Below, piece by piece: positions 7,191 through 16,738 of a stretch of DNA of 64,000 nucleotides (the stretch's first letter is position 1; each line of letters opens with the position of its first letter). The DNA comes from Verrucomicrobiota bacterium. GTDB taxonomy: Bacteria; Verrucomicrobiota; Verrucomicrobiia; JABWAM01. The notes under the pieces are model-generated. The model searched no databases. It was not told the origin of the DNA and saw only the letters and a program-made list of their open reading frames with translations. Position numbers and translations under genes: made by a program. The stretch covers positions 1 to 64,000 of the forward strand of contig JAHFSY010000007.1 in assembly GCA_023269615.1 (NCBI GenBank). The letters run 5' to 3'.

Positions 7191-9473
7191 TCAGGATTCC
7201 ACGCAGAGGGCGATGGCGTTGTACCATGCTTCGTGCAGGCGGGTGACGGGTGCGTCCACGATTGTTCGGTCACCGACTTGGATCTGAAGATCCTTGCCAC
7301 CCACGCTTCCCAGCTCGGCGAGCGGCACGTTTTCCTTGGCACAGATTTTCTTGAGCGCATCCACCTTGTCGGGTGCCGCGGAAACGATCACGCGTGAGGG
7401 CGCTTCGTTGAAGAGAAGGTCGTCGGTTCGATTCGCAGATGGCAGTTTCACCTGGGCGCCGGGTTTTGTTTCGCCGGACATGCAGCTTTCGGCGAGGGCC
7501 ACGGCGAGGCCGCCCTCGCTGCAATCGTGGGCGCTTTGAACAATGCCCGCGCGGATCGCGTCCGCCACGGCGTCCTGCACGCGTTTTTCAAATTCAAAAT
7601 CAAACGGAGGCAACGGCCCAACCTTTTTCCCGGTGCGATGGAGCAGGTAATGGCTTCCGCCGAGACCGGCGCCCGTCCCGCCCAGTAGAAAAATCCGGTC
7701 GCCTTCATTTTTGAACCATTGCGTGGTGATGAACCTCGCGTCCTCGATCAACCCGACCATGCAGAACGTGGGCGTGGGATCAATCGCACCCTCGGGCGAT
7801 TCGTTGTACAAGCTCACGTTGCCGCCCGTGATCGGCGTTCCAAAAAACCGGCAGGCCTCGGCCATCCCTTCGACGCATTCGCGGATCTGCCAGAAAACCT
7901 CCGGCTTGTGCGGATTTCCGAAATTCAAATTGTCCGATCCCGCCAGCGGACGGCCGCCCGAACACACGATGTTGCGGCATGACTCGGCCACGACCATCTT
8001 CGCGCCCTCGCGCGGATTGATCCGGCAATGGATCGCGTTGCAGTCCGTCGTGAGCGCGAGATATTTGACGAGTCCCCCGCCGTTTTTTTTGGAAGAGCCG
8101 TCGAGCAGCAGGCGCACCACGGCTGCGTCCGAGCCCGGCAGCACGCAGGTGCCGGCCCGCACCTGGTGATCGTACTGGCGGTAAACCCAGTTCTTGGAGG
8201 CGATGGATGGATGGCCGAGCAATTCGAGCAGCGCCGGCGAGAGGTCGCGAGGTTCTTCGAGGCTGGAAGGATCGAATGCAGGGGCGGCTGCGGGCGCTTT
8301 CGCTTCGCGCACATAAACCGGCGCGTCCTCGGCCAGTTGCTTTGCCGGAATTTCCGCCACGGTCTTTCCGCCGTGCTTCACGCGCATCAGGCCGTCATCG
8401 GTCACATGCCCGATCTTTGCGGCGTGAAGGTCCCACTTCTCAAAAATCTTCTCCACTTCGCGCTCGTGTCCCTTCCGTGCGATGATGAGCATGCGTTCCT
8501 GCGACTCGGAAAGCATCGTCTCGTAGGGAACCATGCCCGTTTCGCGCTGCGGAACGCGGTCGAGCTCGATCTCGATCCCCGAGTTGCCGCGGCTCGCGGT
8601 TTCGCACGTGGAACAGGTGAGGCCGGCCGCGCCCATGTCCTGCACTCCCACCACCGCCTCGTTGTGCTCGAACAATTCAAGGCACGCTTCGAGAAGAAGT
8701 TTTTCCATGAAGGGGTCGCCAACCTGGACGGCTGGGCGGTCCTCCTTCGATTCCTCCGTAAGCTCGCGCGAGGCGAAGGCTGCCCCGGCAAGCCCGTCGC
8801 GTCCCGTGGCTGCGCCCACATAATAGACGGGGTTGCCCTTGCCCGTCGCGCTCCCCTTGCGAATCTGGTCGTGGCGCAGCACGCCGAGGCAGACGACGTT
8901 CACGAGCGGGTTACCGTTGTAGCTGGAGTCAAAGTAAATTTCGCCGCCCACCGTGGGCAGTCCGATGCAGTTGCCGTAATGCGCGATGCCGGCCACCACG
9001 CCGCTGAGCAGGCGGCGGTTGCGCGCGACTTGCGCCTCGGAAGTGTCGCGGGCGCCGGGAGTGATCGGGCCAAAGCGGAGGGCATCCATGCAGAGGACGG
9101 GGCGCGCGCCCATCGTGAAGATGTCGCGGATGATCCCGCCTACGCCCGTGGCAGCGCCTTGAAACGGCTCGACGGCGCTGGGGTGGTTGTGGCTTTCGAT
9201 CTTGAATGCGATCGCCCAGCCGTCGCCGATGTCGAGCACGCCGGCGTTTTCGTCACCTGCTTTCACGAGCACCTTTGGCCCGGTTGTGGGAAATTTTTTC
9301 AGCTCGGGCCGGGAGTTCTTGTAGGAGCAATGCTCGCTCCACATGACGGAGAAGATGCCGAGCTCCGTAAAATTCGGATCGCGCTTCAGGATGGAGCACG
9401 CGAGCTGGTATTCATCGTCCGTGAGGCCATGCTTGCGGATGAGCTCGGGGGTGATGGCGGGATCGGTGGGCAT
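7191..9473 (-). CDS. purL: Phosphoribosylformylglycinamidine synthase subunit PurL
   Basis: This 760-residue protein is the small (PurL) type of FGAM synthase, which converts FGAR to FGAM in purine synthesis using ammonia from a separate PurQ glutaminase. Visible signatures are SEHCSYK (residues 46-52, with the catalytic His), the glycine-rich segment from [11 protein letters not shown] to VGGIIRD (93-117) and a second synthetase half containing LALTTDCNA and GNVSLYNES. There is no glutaminase domain, as expected for this class. I chose the ATG at 9473 for its normal N-terminus; an in-frame ATG at 9485 is an alternative. No purQ or purS lies in the window. It is divergent from the kinase gene. 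Confidence 0.95.
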   Translation of the reverse strand: MPTDPAITPELIRKHGLTDDEYQLACSILKRDPNFTELGIFSVMWSEHCSYKNSRPELKKFPTTGPKVLVKAGDENAGVLDIGDGWAIAFKIESHNHPSAVEPFQGAATGVGGIIRDIFTMGARPVLCMDALRFGPITPGARDTSEAQVARNRRLLSGVVAGIAHYGNCIGLPTVGGEIYFDSSYNGNPLVNVVCLGVLRHDQIRKGSATGKGNPVYYVGAATGRDGLAGAAFASRELTEESKEDRPAVQVGDPFMEKLLLEACLELFEHNEAVVGVQDMGAAGLTCSTCETASRGNSGIEIELDRVPQRETGMVPYETMLSESQERMLIIARKGHEREVEKIFEKWDLHAAKIGHVTDDGLMRVKHGGKTVAEIPAKQLAEDAPVYVREAKAPAAAPAFDPSSLEEPRDLSPALLELLGHPSIASKNWVYRQYDHQVRAGTCVLPGSDAAVVRLLLDGSSKKNGGGLVKYLALTTDCNAIHCRINPREGAKMVVAESCRNIVCSGGRPLAGSDNLNFGNPHKPEVFWQIRECVEGMAEACRFFGTPITGGNVSLYNESPEGAIDPTPTFCMVGLIEDARFITTQWFKNEGDRIFLLGGTGAGLGGSHYLLHRTGKKVGPLPPFDFEFEKRVQDAVADAIRAGIVQSAHDCSEGGLAVALAESCMSGETKPGAQVKLPSANRTDDLLFNEAPSRVIVSAAPDKVDALKKICAKENVPLAELGSVGGKDLQIQVGDRTIVDAPVTRLHEAWYNAIALCVES

Positions 9474-9553
9474 GGCTGCGATCATAAATTGGCCGGAGGA
9501 AATGTGCAAGTGGACCCTTGATCCCCTGTCCGCTTCGGGGTACGACTTGGCCC

Positions 9554-11266
9554 GTGCCTGAGAATGATCCACTCATCGGGGAGCGCATCAACAACTACAT
9601 CATTATCGAGCGCATCGGCGCGGGGGGGATGGGCGTGATTTACAAGGCGACGCACGACACGCTCGGCACGGAGGCGGCAATCAAGTTTCTGTCGGGACAA
9701 TTTGCAACGAACGAGGCCTATGTGGCCCGGTTTCTTCGCGAGGCCCGCGCAGCCGCCAGCCTCAACCATCCCAACATCATCAGCGTGCAGGACGCTGGCT
9801 CGGTCGACAACATTTACTACATGATTATGGAGTTCGTGGATGGCCAGAACCTCAGCCAGTTGCTCCGCCAGCGAAAAGTCCTGACCGAAGATGAAGTTTT
9901 TTCCCACGGGCTTACGACGGCCCGCGCGCTTGGCTACGCGCATCAGCAGCATATCATCCACCGGGATATCAAGCCCGAGAATTTGATGCTCAAGACGGAC
10001 GGCGTCCTGAAGGTCGCCGATCTTGGGCTGGCGAAGATGCTCGACGACACGGACTCCTCGCTCACGAGCACCGGCACGGTGATGGGGACACCCTACTACA
10101 TTTCGCCCGAGCAGATTCGGGGCGACAAGAATGTGGATCCGCGGACGGACATTTATTCCCTGGGCGCAACGATGTTCCACCTTGCCACGGGACAGGTTCC
10201 CTTCAGCGCCGAGTCGTCGGGGGAAATCATGGCAAAGCACCTGACCGATCCTCCGCCTCTGCCGAGGGCGGTGAATCCAAAACTGGGCGACGACTATTGC
10301 CGGATTCATTACAAGATGATGGCGAAGGACCGCAACGACCGCTATCGCAGCATGGAAGAACTGGCGGCGGCGATCGAGAAAGCACAGACCAGAGGTTCCC
10401 CTCGCTTTGGCCAACTGATGATTCCATCGGCTCCTGCCGTGATTGCCGAAGCGCCTGAGGTTGAACAAAACGAACCCCAGTACGCGCCCACGGCTGAACA
10501 GCCCAAGGCCAGGCTTAAACTCAAGGCGCGGGAGGAAGGCGCACCCGCCGAGATGCATCCGGACCGACGCCTCCATCCCGCCGTGATGCCCGATCTTGCC
10601 GAATCAGCACCCAAGAAGCCCAGGCGCCCCGATGCAGAGGAAGAAATACCGAGGGGCTTCCTGGGCGGGCTGTATCATGAAATCAGGGTATGGTGCAAGG
10701 GCCGCACATGGCAGCTCCGCCTGCCCATCATGCTTTATTGCATGTACGCCTATGCGCGCCAAGTCAACGATCCGGGCTATGCTTCGTTTCTGCAATGGCT
10801 CAACATCACGATTCACCAGTGGGGGCACGGCCTCTTCAGCTCGGCGGATCAAAACCTTCATATCGCCGGGGGCACGATCCTGCAGGTTGCGATTCCATTG
10901 GTGCTGATGTTCACCGCCCTGTTCGTCCGCCGATTTTTTGCCTACACCTTTTTCATGGGATGGTTCGGGATGAACCTGGTTGTCGTCGGCGCATATCTTG
11001 CCGATGCACGCGGGATGGGGGAAATGACCCGCCTTTCCGGAGATGAGTTTTCCGCTGGCGAAGACGACCCGGGACAAGGCGCGGGTGTTCACGACTGGCA
11101 GTTTCTTTTGGGCCAGATGGATGTGAAGGCATCGGCCTTGGTTGTCAAAAAAGTCGGAATGCTGCTTCGCTTTGCCGGCTACGGCACCATCGCACTCAGC
11201 CTCCTCCTCGGCGCATGGCTCCTCATCGAGATGCTCCGGTCCGAGCGCGCGAGTGGGCAGAAGTGA
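9554..11266 (+). CDS. Ser/Thr protein kinase fused to M50-like membrane domain
   Basis: A 570-residue protein (GTG start; an in-frame ATG at 9518 is possible). Residues 15-280 are a Hanks-type kinase: glycine loop GAGGMGV (22-28), Lys44, Glu63, HRDIKPEN (136-143), DLG in place of DFG (156-158) and SPE in place of APE. A proline-rich linker follows. The C-terminal third (about 385-570) has several hydrophobic segments. It contains HQWGH at 421-425 near one membrane segment and VHDWQFLL later. This arrangement resembles M50-like membrane peptidase families, but the expected HExxH glutamate is Gln, so proteolysis is doubtful. The kinase should be active. It is a likely membrane-anchored signalling protein. 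Confidence 0.8.
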   Translation: MPENDPLIGERINNYIIIERIGAGGMGVIYKATHDTLGTEAAIKFLSGQFATNEAYVARFLREARAAASLNHPNIISVQDAGSVDNIYYMIMEFVDGQNLSQLLRQRKVLTEDEVFSHGLTTARALGYAHQQHIIHRDIKPENLMLKTDGVLKVADLGLAKMLDDTDSSLTSTGTVMGTPYYISPEQIRGDKNVDPRTDIYSLGATMFHLATGQVPFSAESSGEIMAKHLTDPPPLPRAVNPKLGDDYCRIHYKMMAKDRNDRYRSMEELAAAIEKAQTRGSPRFGQLMIPSAPAVIAEAPEVEQNEPQYAPTAEQPKARLKLKAREEGAPAEMHPDRRLHPAVMPDLAESAPKKPRRPDAEEEIPRGFLGGLYHEIRVWCKGRTWQLRLPIMLYCMYAYARQVNDPGYASFLQWLNITIHQWGHGLFSSADQNLHIAGGTILQVAIPLVLMFTALFVRRFFAYTFFMGWFGMNLVVVGAYLADARGMGEMTRLSGDEFSAGEDDPGQGAGVHDWQFLLGQMDVKASALVVKKVGMLLRFAGYGTIALSLLLGAWLLIEMLRSERASGQK

Positions 11267-11299
11267 GAAGCGCCGAGTTGGGGCGTGCGTTCCGCACGC

Positions 11300-11332
11300 G
11301 TTGAAGAAAATCCTGTCAATCCTGTCAATCCT
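11300..11332. repeat. Nonamer tandem repeat AATCCTGTC
   Basis: Three copies of the 9-bp unit AATCCTGTC stand between the kinase and mqnD. Related units recur near 25858-25885 and 38370-38395. It belongs to the dispersed short tandem repeats of this genome; no function is evident. Confidence 0.6.
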
Positions 11333-11355
11333 GTCCAAGAATCCGGAGTTCACCC

Positions 11356-12213
11356 ATGACTTCCAAATCCCCCATCACACTCGGACATTCTCCCGACCCC
11401 GACGATGCGTTCATGTTTTACGCGCTGGCAAAGGGGAAAATCCCGGTGGGCGGGCTTGAGTTCAATCACATCCTGCAGGACATCCAGACGCTGAACGAGC
11501 GCGCGCGGCGTTGCGAGCTGGACATCACCGCGATCTCATTTCACGCGTATCCTTACGTGGCGAAGGATTACGCGCTGCTTCCCTGCGGTGCGAGCATGGG
11601 TGATGGCTACGGCCCGATGCTGATCTCACTCAAGCCGCATGAGATCGGCGAACTTCCGAAACTCCGCATCGCCATCCCCGGAAAGCTCACCTCCGCTTTT
11701 CTCGCTCTTCAGCTCTTTTTTCAAATCTCAAATCTCAAATCTCAAATCTCAAATTTTATTGTGGTCCCATTCGACCAGATTTTTGACGTTCTCCGCAAAG
11801 GCGGGGCCGATGTCGGGCTGATCATCCACGAGGGGCAGCTTACCTACGCGCGCGATGGGTTCCGTCTCATGGTTGACTTTGGCGCCTGGTGGAAGAAAAA
11901 AACCGGGCTGCCCCTGCCGTTGGGTGGGAATGTGATTTTGAAAAGCCTTGGGGAGAAAAAAATGAAAACCATCTCCACCATCCTCTCGGCCAGCATTCGT
12001 TACGGGCTCGACCACATGGACGAAGCCATGCCGCATCTCAAAGCCTATGCGCGCGACCTCGATGATTCCCTCACGCGACGCTTTGTGAAAATGTATGTGA
12101 ACGATTATACCGTGGACTACGGCGAGACGGGCCGCCGTGCGATCACCGAGTTTCTCAAGGCCGGCGCCGCCGAGGGATTTGTTCCGCCCATCCCCAATCT
12201 CGAATTTGTTTGA
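11356..12213 (+). CDS. mqnD: 1,4-dihydroxy-6-naphthoate synthase MqnD
   Basis: The 285-residue protein matches MqnD of the futalosine menaquinone route, which cleaves cyclic de-hypoxanthine futalosine to 1,4-dihydroxy-6-naphthoate. Signatures are the N-terminal GHSPDPDDAFMFYAL, DITAISFHAY, LLPCGASMGDGYGP and GLIIHEGQLTY. Residues about 121-134 (QISNLKSQISN) are encoded by a heptamer tandem repeat at 11721-11755 and look like an in-frame insertion before the PFDQI motif. No other futalosine gene is in the window. The kinase gene ends 89 bp upstream, a gap holding three AATCCTGTC units. Confidence 0.93.
   Translation: MTSKSPITLGHSPDPDDAFMFYALAKGKIPVGGLEFNHILQDIQTLNERARRCELDITAISFHAYPYVAKDYALLPCGASMGDGYGPMLISLKPHEIGELPKLRIAIPGKLTSAFLALQLFFQISNLKSQISNFIVVPFDQIFDVLRKGGADVGLIIHEGQLTYARDGFRLMVDFGAWWKKKTGLPLPLGGNVILKSLGEKKMKTISTILSASIRYGLDHMDEAMPHLKAYARDLDDSLTRRFVKMYVNDYTVDYGETGRRAITEFLKAGAAEGFVPPIPNLEFV
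11721..11755. repeat. Heptamer tandem repeat inside mqnD
   Basis: Nearly five consecutive 7-bp units of TCAAATC (the last is TCAAATT) lie within the mqnD reading frame without breaking it. They encode the peptide QISNLKSQISN between two conserved MqnD segments. Confidence 0.85.
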
Positions 12214-12229
12214 GATTTTCCTTGCTGGC

Positions 12230-12332
12230 GGTAGGGCGTGCTCGCCGAGCGCGCCGTCCTTCTCTGTTGAACATCGCATTCACTTTTCGCGGGCCACCGC
12301 TGCGGCGCGTTCGGCGAACACGCCCTACCTCG
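12230..12332. repeat. R1 repeat element, complete
   Basis: About 103 bp with near-perfect terminal inverted repeats: GGTAGGGCG...CTCGCCGAGCGCGCC on the left and GGCGCG...CGGCGAACACGCCC on the right. The core shares AACATCGCATTCACTTT with the other copies. The right end overlaps the 3' end of the lipid-kinase gene and supplies its TAG stop codon. Confidence 0.8.
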
Positions 12333-13227
12333 GAACTTCTTTCGCAGGAACGAGAATTTTCAGGGCGCGTGGAATCACCGTCATCTTCGCCGGCAGGCAG
12401 CCCACGTATTCGCCATCCAGCTCGATCGGCGTCTCCCCGGATGACGTGAACTCAACGATCTTGCATTGACGGTAAATCATGCCCCGCGTCTGGTCCTGTC
12501 TTCCCCGCAGCACCGCCCAGACGTATGCGAGCAAGTCTGCATAACCTCCCGACTCGGACATGCACACATCCATCAAGCCATCCGCCATGGACGCTCGTTT
12601 GAAGACGCGGACCGGGCCGCCGTACATCGAGCCGTTTCCGATCAACGCAAACGATCCATCGCAGGGAGGAGCGTCATCCATTCGGACGGTGATGCCGGGC
12701 AGCCTGGCGTGGATGACCTTGCATAACTCGATGACGTAGCTGAATGCGCCCCATCGTTTCTTTTTTTCCCACGTCACCTGTCTCACGACTTGCGCATCCA
12801 GGCCGACGCCGGCCATCTGGATAAAATGCCGCATTTCATTTCCATCCTGCCCCGCGAATTCCACCCGCACGAGATCCACCTCGCGCGTGTGGCCCGCCTC
12901 GATCACCTTCCACGCCCCGGGCATGTCGAGTGGGATGCCAAGCTCGCGTGCGAGCACGTTGATCGTGCCCATGGGAATGATGCCCAGCGTGGCGTTCGTT
13001 CCCACGATCCCGTTGGACACCTCGTGAACCGTCCCATCACCGCCCGCCGCGATGACCACGGAGCAGCCGTCATTTGCCGCCTGCCTTGCATTGAAAATGC
13101 CAGCGCCCGGCCCGGTCGTGGGCCGCAACTCCCACCCGGGTGCCATCCGCAATAAATCGTTCTTGAATGCCTCCGCCTTTGCCGATCGGGCGTGCGAATT
13201 GAAAATGATGGCGCGTCGGGGTGTCAT
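12325..13227 (-). CDS. Diacylglycerol/sphingosine-type lipid kinase (YegS/DagK-like)
   Basis: The 300-residue protein has the DAGK catalytic-domain signatures: FNSHARSAKA at the N-terminus, AAGGDGTVHEV (ATP-binding loop, about residues 60-70) and GIIPMGTINVLARE. The C-terminal beta-sandwich contains ELDGEYV. It should phosphorylate a lipid alcohol such as diacylglycerol at the membrane. The reading frame ends at a TAG inside the end of an R1 repeat (GAGGTAGGG), so the extreme C-terminus (VPR) is shaped by the repeat insertion. It is divergent from the GYF-like gene. Confidence 0.9.
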   Translation of the reverse strand: MTPRRAIIFNSHARSAKAEAFKNDLLRMAPGWELRPTTGPGAGIFNARQAANDGCSVVIAAGGDGTVHEVSNGIVGTNATLGIIPMGTINVLARELGIPLDMPGAWKVIEAGHTREVDLVRVEFAGQDGNEMRHFIQMAGVGLDAQVVRQVTWEKKKRWGAFSYVIELCKVIHARLPGITVRMDDAPPCDGSFALIGNGSMYGGPVRVFKRASMADGLMDVCMSESGGYADLLAYVWAVLRGRQDQTRGMIYRQCKIVEFTSSGETPIELDGEYVGCLPAKMTVIPRALKILVPAKEVPR

Positions 13228-13267
13228 GGAATTCCGGTTCCTGACTCCTGCTGCATCGTCAGAATGT

Positions 13268-13296
13268 TTGCAATTACGAACTCAAGCCTGTAAATT
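13268..13296 (+). promoter_or_regulatory. Probable sigma-70 promoter of the GYF-like gene
   Basis: TTGCAA (13268-13273) and TAAATT (13291-13296) are separated by 17 bp in an AT-rich dip between two divergent genes, about 30 bp before the ATG at 13326. This is a consensus-style match only. Confidence 0.4.
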
Positions 13297-13325
13297 ACCC
13301 GACGATATTCATTCACAACAGCGTC

Positions 13326-13664
13326 ATGGAACAGTTCAACATTCGATTCAGTGATGGAAAGGAAACGGGGCTCATCTCCCTCGAACAGGTCAGGCAACTT
13401 GTCCAGGATGGAAAGCTCAAGGGCACCAGCATGGTCTTTACCACGGACTCCAACAAATGGCGGCTGGCCGCCTCCATCAGCGAAGTCCGCGACCTGATCC
13501 GGGAATTCGACGCCACCCAGGACGGCGTGCTCGACCGCATCCGCACCCAGGGCGCCGAGAGCCACACCGTGGTGATCAAGGCCCGCCGCAAAGAGCGGCT
13601 CGAGGGCGGCAAGAAACCCTTCTGGAAAAAGCTCCTTGGTTCGGGCGATTCCGAAAAAAAGTAG
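13326..13664 (+). CDS. Small GYF_2-like domain protein
   Basis: A 112-residue basic protein. The first ~60 residues resemble the GYF_2 module, a short bacterial domain often fused to membrane proteins: GLISLEQVRQLVQDGKL, a middle TSMVF strand and WRLAASI. The C-terminal part is charged and lysine-rich (KPFWKKLL). No signal peptide or membrane segment is visible. Its 3' end converges on the cNMP-binding protein gene with only 8 bp between stop codons. The function is unknown; a peptide-binding adaptor role is the family's guess. Confidence 0.5.
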   Translation: MEQFNIRFSDGKETGLISLEQVRQLVQDGKLKGTSMVFTTDSNKWRLAASISEVRDLIREFDATQDGVLDRIRTQGAESHTVVIKARRKERLEGGKKPFWKKLLGSGDSEKK

Positions 13665-13672
13665 CCGCTCGA

Positions 13673-15055
13673 TCAGCGGCGGATGTCGAGGTGCAGCACT
13701 GCCGGCATCTTCAGCCCTTCCGACGCTTGCTCACAGGTGATCTCGAGCACGTAATAGCCTGCGGGAATGCGGGCTGAGAACAGATCCGTCGCTTCTTTCA
13801 TCAGGGACACATTCACCATCTGGCTGACCACCGGCGGCCCGCTGGAATCCTTCAACCCAAGCCGCACGCCGAGCGTCACGGCTTCCTGTTTCTGTGACGC
13901 AAACTCGATCCGCCCGTTCAGACGGGCGGTTTGCTGCAACTGCATGGGCACGGGATAGGAAGCCCCTTTCCCCAGCGTGATGGGAATGGACCGTTCCTGG
14001 CTGCGATAGACAAACCACCGCAGCAAACCCTGCATGGGAAGGCTTTTGAATCCGGAGGACTCCGTCATGGACTCTCGTGCTTCCAACGGCATGAGAATAA
14101 AAATGACCCACACGACCAGGATCGGAACGACGGCGAAAGAAGCGACGTTGAGCCATTTCCAAGCCGGGTTGGGTTTGCGATCAAGGTACGCGATCTCGGG
14201 CGCGATTCTCGCCCGCGCCTGGGGAACTTTCACCACCACGGGCTGCGGGTGTGTCCCTGCGATGGGCTTTGCAGGCGAGGGCGGGCGAGGTTGCCGAGGT
14301 GCCGGCAACTCGTGCATGAACTTCAATCGAACCGTCAATTTCCTGCCTCGGCCGGTTTCAAGCCATGGCACAATGTCCAGTTCGTTGGACGCGATTCGGG
14401 CGCGGACCGTCTCGCGCTGCTCATCAACCAACCCAGCCCCTCGTTCCAAGCCCAGACTATGTCGGACAAATTCATCAAACACCTCGTCGGGGATTTCCAT
14501 CTCCGTCGAATCGCCCGTCTGCGGGGGTTGCAGCACCTTTTGGTCGGACGTTCGTGCCGCGTAGCCGAAATAGGCGCTCAGCGTCGAGCCCAACCCCATC
14601 AGCCGCGTGTTGCCCTCTTGAATGCGGTGCGCCAGCAGTGTCGCGATGTTCAGCCCCAGGCGCACACCACCCGGGTGCATCTCAATGAACTGCCGCAGGG
14701 ACGCATGCGGAATCGCCCACGCAATCACCTCTCCCTCTGCCGTGACATTGGCCGAAGCGGGAGCCTTTGTCAGAAAACTCATCTCGCCAAAGCACTGGCC
14801 CTCGTTGATGCTCGCCAGCATCGTCCTCGCTTTCGTCTCGGGATTGACCTTCGACACTTCAAAGCTGCCCTTGACGATGTAAAAAAAATAATCGTGCGAA
14901 TGGCCATCCGCGACAACCAGCTCGCGGTTGTAGTCCATGTAAACACCCATCTTTTCCAAATCCCCCACCTGCTGGGACTCCAGTCCGTCAAGCACCCCGC
15001 GGGGCGTGAGTTGCACCTGCCAGCTGTGGGCCTGCTCATGCGTCAGTCTATTCAT
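13673..15055 (-). CDS. Cyclic-nucleotide-binding domain membrane protein
   Basis: The 460-residue protein starts with a Crp-type cNMP-binding domain (about residues 15-145) containing the ligand-loop-like stretch ECFGEMSFL-type INEGQCFGEMSFLTKAPAS. A PilZ-like or linker region follows (about 180-260, with KLTVRLKFM), then a Pro-rich stretch, one transmembrane segment (about 300-322) and a C-terminal, probably extracytoplasmic beta-rich domain ending the chain. It lacks the Crp DNA-binding domain, so it is more likely a sensor or effector than a transcription factor. It begins 4 bp after the carB stop and probably shares its transcript. Confidence 0.65.
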   Translation of the reverse strand: MNRLTHEQAHSWQVQLTPRGVLDGLESQQVGDLEKMGVYMDYNRELVVADGHSHDYFFYIVKGSFEVSKVNPETKARTMLASINEGQCFGEMSFLTKAPASANVTAEGEVIAWAIPHASLRQFIEMHPGGVRLGLNIATLLAHRIQEGNTRLMGLGSTLSAYFGYAARTSDQKVLQPPQTGDSTEMEIPDEVFDEFVRHSLGLERGAGLVDEQRETVRARIASNELDIVPWLETGRGRKLTVRLKFMHELPAPRQPRPPSPAKPIAGTHPQPVVVKVPQARARIAPEIAYLDRKPNPAWKWLNVASFAVVPILVVWVIFILMPLEARESMTESSGFKSLPMQGLLRWFVYRSQERSIPITLGKGASYPVPMQLQQTARLNGRIEFASQKQEAVTLGVRLGLKDSSGPPVVSQMVNVSLMKEATDLFSARIPAGYYVLEITCEQASEGLKMPAVLHLDIRR

Positions 15056-15059
15056 ATAT

Positions 15060-16535
<1,476 letters not shown>

Positions 16536-16611
16536 AAACGGGCGCTAAAGTGCATGAAACCAGTGCATGGCGAAAGTAAAAAATCAGCTCGGGAAAACAT
16601 GGGGGCAAAAT

Positions 16612-16692
16612 TCGGAATTGCCTCGCGCAAAGGCGCAAAGACGCAAAGTTTCATCCCTCATCCCTCATCCTTCATCCTTTACCTTTTGCCTT
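16612..16692. repeat. R2 fragment plus TCATCCC heptamer array
   Basis: GCAAAGACG-type repeats (16622-16649) are followed directly by six 7-bp units of the TCATCCC type (16651-16692, decaying to TTGCCTT). The block fills most of the 203-bp gap between the divergent carB and dnaE genes, so it sits in or next to their promoters. Confidence 0.7.
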
Positions 16693-16738
16693 TCCTCTTG
16701 CTGCCTGACGCGAAGGTGGCAAAATAAATCCCGTCGCC

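Noticed and set aside
8028..9521. 497-codon open frame antisense to purL
   Set aside because: Shadow of purL; composition is rich in Arg/Ala/His as expected for antisense frames.
13673..15059. carB continuing after a frameshift
   Set aside because: The downstream region encodes a different, intact protein and no CarB C-terminal motif appears in any frame.
16612..16692. CRISPR or origin iterons in the carB-dnaE gap
   Set aside because: Units are 7-8 bp and directly tandem, and the same type occurs elsewhere; no DnaA-box pattern is seen.
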